Part shown: positions 49,037 through 50,937 of the stretch, in pieces
Position numbering within the stretch: position 1 is the stretch's first letter
How the letters are laid out: each line of letters begins with the position of its first letter
Assembly (NCBI RefSeq): GCF_900091845.1
Contig: NZ_FMCI01000257.1
Span: 1 to 50,937, forward strand
DNA: 50,937 bases
Source: Streptomyces sp. SolWspMP-5a-2
GTDB lineage: Bacteria; Actinomycetota; Actinomycetes; Streptomycetales; Streptomycetaceae
Direction of reading: 5' to 3'
The notes under the pieces: model-generated
The model's input: only the letters and a program-made list of their open reading frames with translations
What the model was told of the DNA's origin: nothing
Database searches by the model: none
Position numbers and translations under genes: made by a program

Positions 49037-49438
49037 ATGGTGCATGTACTCAGCGGCAGGATCCTGCTCCGTCCGACCGACCCCGAGCGGTCCCGCGACT
49101 TCTACGGCGAGCGGCTCGGGCTCGCGGTGGCCAGGGAGTTCGGTACGGGTCCCGAGCGCGGGACGGTCTACTTCCTCGGCGGTGGCTTCCTCGAACTGTC
49201 GGGGCGCCTTGAGGCGCCGGCGTCGCCGCCCTCCCCCGCCGGGCGGCTCTGGCTCCAGGTCGAGGACGTGGCGGCGGCGCACGAGGAGCTGACGGCGAAG
49301 GGCGTGGAGATCGCACGGCCCCCGGTCAAGGAGCCGTGGGGGCTGATCGAGATGTGGATCACCGACCCGGACGGCACCCCGATCGTCCTGGTCGAGATCC
49401 CGGCGGACCATCCGCTGCGCTACCGCCCGGGTATCTGA
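49037..49438 (+). CDS. VOC/glyoxalase-fold protein
   Basis: The 133-residue protein starts MVHVLSGRILLRPTDPERSR then DFYGERLGLAVAREFG, the first beta-alpha-beta-beta-beta unit of the vicinal oxygen chelate fold. LWLQVEDVAAAHEELTAKGV begins the second, ending WITDPDGTPIVLVEI with a metal-type Glu. It may be a dioxygenase, lyase or resistance protein. ATG at 49037 or 49043 are both possible; no clear ribosome site. The gene stands alone. Confidence 0.82.
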   Translation: MVHVLSGRILLRPTDPERSRDFYGERLGLAVAREFGTGPERGTVYFLGGGFLELSGRLEAPASPPSPAGRLWLQVEDVAAAHEELTAKGVEIARPPVKEPWGLIEMWITDPDGTPIVLVEIPADHPLRYRPGI

Positions 49439-49481
49439 CGGCGCGTCAACGGGCTTGTCCGGCGCGGCGATCGGCGTCCGG

Positions 49482-50024
49482 TCAGGCCCGCAGGGCGCCC
49501 AGGCTGCCCTCCAGGCGGCCGAGCAACTCGCCCAGCAGTCCGGCCAGTTCATCGCGCCCTTCGGGGGCGAGCACGGACAGGACGGCCTTCTCGTAGGCGA
49601 GTTGCTCGGGAAGGATGCCGTCGACCAGCTCGCGCCCCTCGTCGGTGAGGCGGAGGTGGGCCACCCGGCGGTCGCGGGTGTCGCCGCGCCGCTCGACCAG
49701 TCCGCGCTCGGTGAGCTGCTTGAGGCGCTTGGTGACGGCGGCCCCCGAGGAGAACGTCTCGCGGGCCAGCTCGCCCGGGGTCAGCTCGTGTCCGGTGCGG
49801 CGCAGCGCGCCGAGCAGGTCGAACTCCGGGCGGCTGAGCCCGGCCCGCCGCAGCGGCGCGTCCTCGGCCTGCTGGAGGAGGGCGGCGCAGCGGTTGACGC
49901 GGCCGATGACCTCCATCGGCGCGGTGTCGAGTCCGGGATGGACGGCCCGCCACTGCCGTACGACCGCCGAGACGGTGTCGTCCGCGGCGGCTGCGGTCGC
50001 GGTTCTGTGGCGGGGTGCCGTCAT
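49482..50024 (-). CDS. MarR-family transcriptional regulator
   Basis: ATG 50024 overlaps the stop of the FUSC gene (ATGA) and gives 180 residues. The winged helix is in PGELARETFSSGAAVTKRLKQL with the wing RRGDTRDRRVAHLRLTDEG. The N-terminus is an Ala-rich extension. Coupling to an aromatic-acid-exporter-like membrane gene suggests that it regulates that gene in response to phenolic compounds; this is inference. Confidence 0.87.
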   Translation of the reverse strand: MTAPRHRTATAAAADDTVSAVVRQWRAVHPGLDTAPMEVIGRVNRCAALLQQAEDAPLRRAGLSRPEFDLLGALRRTGHELTPGELARETFSSGAAVTKRLKQLTERGLVERRGDTRDRRVAHLRLTDEGRELVDGILPEQLAYEKAVLSVLAPEGRDELAGLLGELLGRLEGSLGALRA

Positions 50025-50937
50025 GGTCGTACGCCTTCCGTCTCCGTGCGGTCGCCCGGCTGCCGTCCCCGGCGCCGGGTCGTCGCGGCGAGCGTACGGT
50101 GTCCGGCCTGTTCGGCGCGCATCACCCGCTCCTGCGGCAGGGCGCGCTGCCACCACTCGCCGGACGCGGCGTCCGCGGTGTCCCGCAGGTCGACGAGGGC
50201 GGCGGCCAGGCCGCGGCGGGCGGACTCCAGGGCCCCGGGGTCGGCGGCGGGCCCGGCGAGCAGCCGGGCGGTGCGCTCACGGGCGCGTTCGACGGCGGCC
50301 AGGGCGTCCTCGACGCGGTCGCCCGCCCGCCGGTTGGTGACGGCGACGGCGGCCAGGAAGCCGACCAGGGCGCCGACGAGGGTGTCCGCCACCCGTTCGG
50401 TGACGAGGGTGCCGGGCTCCTGGACGCCGACGAACTCGGTGATGAGCAGCGCCATCGGGGTGACGCAGACGCTGCCGAGCCAGTAGTTGCGGGTGATCAG
50501 CGCCTCGGCGCCGAAGTTCAGGGCGAGGCAGCACAGGACCAGGGCCGCGGGTCCGAGGTGGGCGAGCGGGGCGACGGCGGCGAACAGGAGGACGCCCGCG
50601 AGGTTGCCGACGACGCGCTGGACACCGCGGCTCCAGGTGAGGGCGACGTTGGCCTGGTAAAGGGAGGCGGCGGTGACCAGGGCCCAGTAGGGGCGGCCGA
50701 CCCCGAGGGCGAGCGAGGCGTACCCGGCCAGGGCGCAGCCGACCGCGGTCCGCACGGCGAGCGGGGTGAGCGGGGCCAGGCGGCGGCGCAGCGGGGTGCG
50801 CGGGGCGGCGAGTTCCACCTCGACGCCGAGGAGTTCGTCGGCGTCCTCCGGGGTGTCGGTGCGCGGGACGGGTCCGGCGGCGACGAGTTCGCGCGCCCAG
50901 CCGCGCAGCCGTTGCGGGTCGCTGTCGGCGGGGGCGG
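50021..50937 (-). CDS. FUSC-family membrane protein (5' truncated)
   Basis: The frame is open to the right edge, so the N-terminal part lies outside. About 305 residues remain. Helices are seen in LAVRTAVGCALAGYASLALG, YWALVTAASLYQANVAL, NLAGVLLFAAVAPLAHLG and VADTLVGALVGFLAAVAVTN, with TWSRGVQRVVGN between, the FUSC signature also found in AaeB/YccS-type exporters. A soluble tail of about 90 residues follows. It overlaps the MarR gene downstream. Export of aromatic acids is the usual role of this family. Confidence 0.83.
   Translation of the reverse strand, partial: APADSDPQRLRGWARELVAAGPVPRTDTPEDADELLGVEVELAAPRTPLRRRLAPLTPLAVRTAVGCALAGYASLALGVGRPYWALVTAASLYQANVALTWSRGVQRVVGNLAGVLLFAAVAPLAHLGPAALVLCCLALNFGAEALITRNYWLGSVCVTPMALLITEFVGVQEPGTLVTERVADTLVGALVGFLAAVAVTNRRAGDRVEDALAAVERARERTARLLAGPAADPGALESARRGLAAALVDLRDTADAASGEWWQRALPQERVMRAEQAGHRTLAATTRRRGRQPGDRTETEGVRP

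Overview
The window reads as a chromosomal segment of a Streptomyces-type actinomycete. The DNA is very GC-rich with strong third-position GC, GTG starts are frequent, and ribosome sites are of the GGAGG type. Genes are often coupled by ATGA or GTGA overlaps. The families seen are typical of the group: a mycothiol-dependent isomerase family protein, an XRE/TPR regulator, CebR-controlled secreted glycanases, DUF4395, DUF6421 and DUF6986. Everything here is read from the sequence by eye; no alignment or database search was run.

Layout. (1) 1-3773: a hydroxyproline catabolism cluster with a truncated FAD/[2Fe-2S] oxidoreductase, a DapA-like deaminase, a two-cysteine proline racemase-family epimerase and a GntR regulator. 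(2) 3774-9471: secreted carbohydrate-active proteins, namely a ricin-lectin plus beta-helix protein with a DasR-like site in its promoter, a zinc-ribbon membrane protein, and a GH5-FN3-CBM2 mannanase/cellulase with a perfect CebR-type palindrome. (3) 9472-10431: an SDR enzyme. (4) 10412-19071: an accessory island bounded by two 285-bp direct repeats that are about 98 percent identical. It contains an XRE/TPR regulator with a SLOG-like protein, a divergent operon of small zinc-type proteins ending in a 41-residue peptide and a PIMT-type methyltransferase (a candidate aspartimide RiPP), and decayed copies of HTH and SLOG genes. It also holds a Ro60/Rsr locus: three tandem YrlA-like Y RNAs followed by a TROVE gene cut by an in-frame amber codon and a shortened vWA domain. 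(5) 19298-23162: an MFS transporter, nadE, a maleylpyruvate-isomerase family protein, a MarR regulator and a small secreted protein. (6) 23422-28670: a TetR regulator opposite UDP-glucose dehydrogenase, a macrolide-type glycosyltransferase, a small ORF and a DHA2 exporter. (7) 28856-50937: mostly conserved chromosomal genes, including a GGR-family reductase, an M20 dipeptidase, a P-loop/NUDIX fusion, a ROK/LacI pair, a CitE-like protein, etfA/etfB, a flavin reductase, a thioredoxin/DUF4395 pair and an acyltransferase. They are followed by a transglutaminase-like protein with a B3/B4 protein, the DUF6421-SDR-threonine aldolase operon, GDPD, GNAT, VOC, and a FUSC/MarR pair cut by the window end.

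How parts work together. The first cluster should turn trans-4-hydroxy-L-proline into 2-oxoglutarate semialdehyde under GntR control. The ETF pair feeds acyl-CoA dehydrogenase electrons to the respiratory chain. The Ugd/glycosyltransferase/exporter set looks like conjugation with a UDP-sugar (possibly glucuronate) followed by export. The most unusual part is the island: a triple YrlA array beside a damaged Ro60 gene, and a two-gene precursor/PIMT pair under a hairpin that masks one ribosome site.
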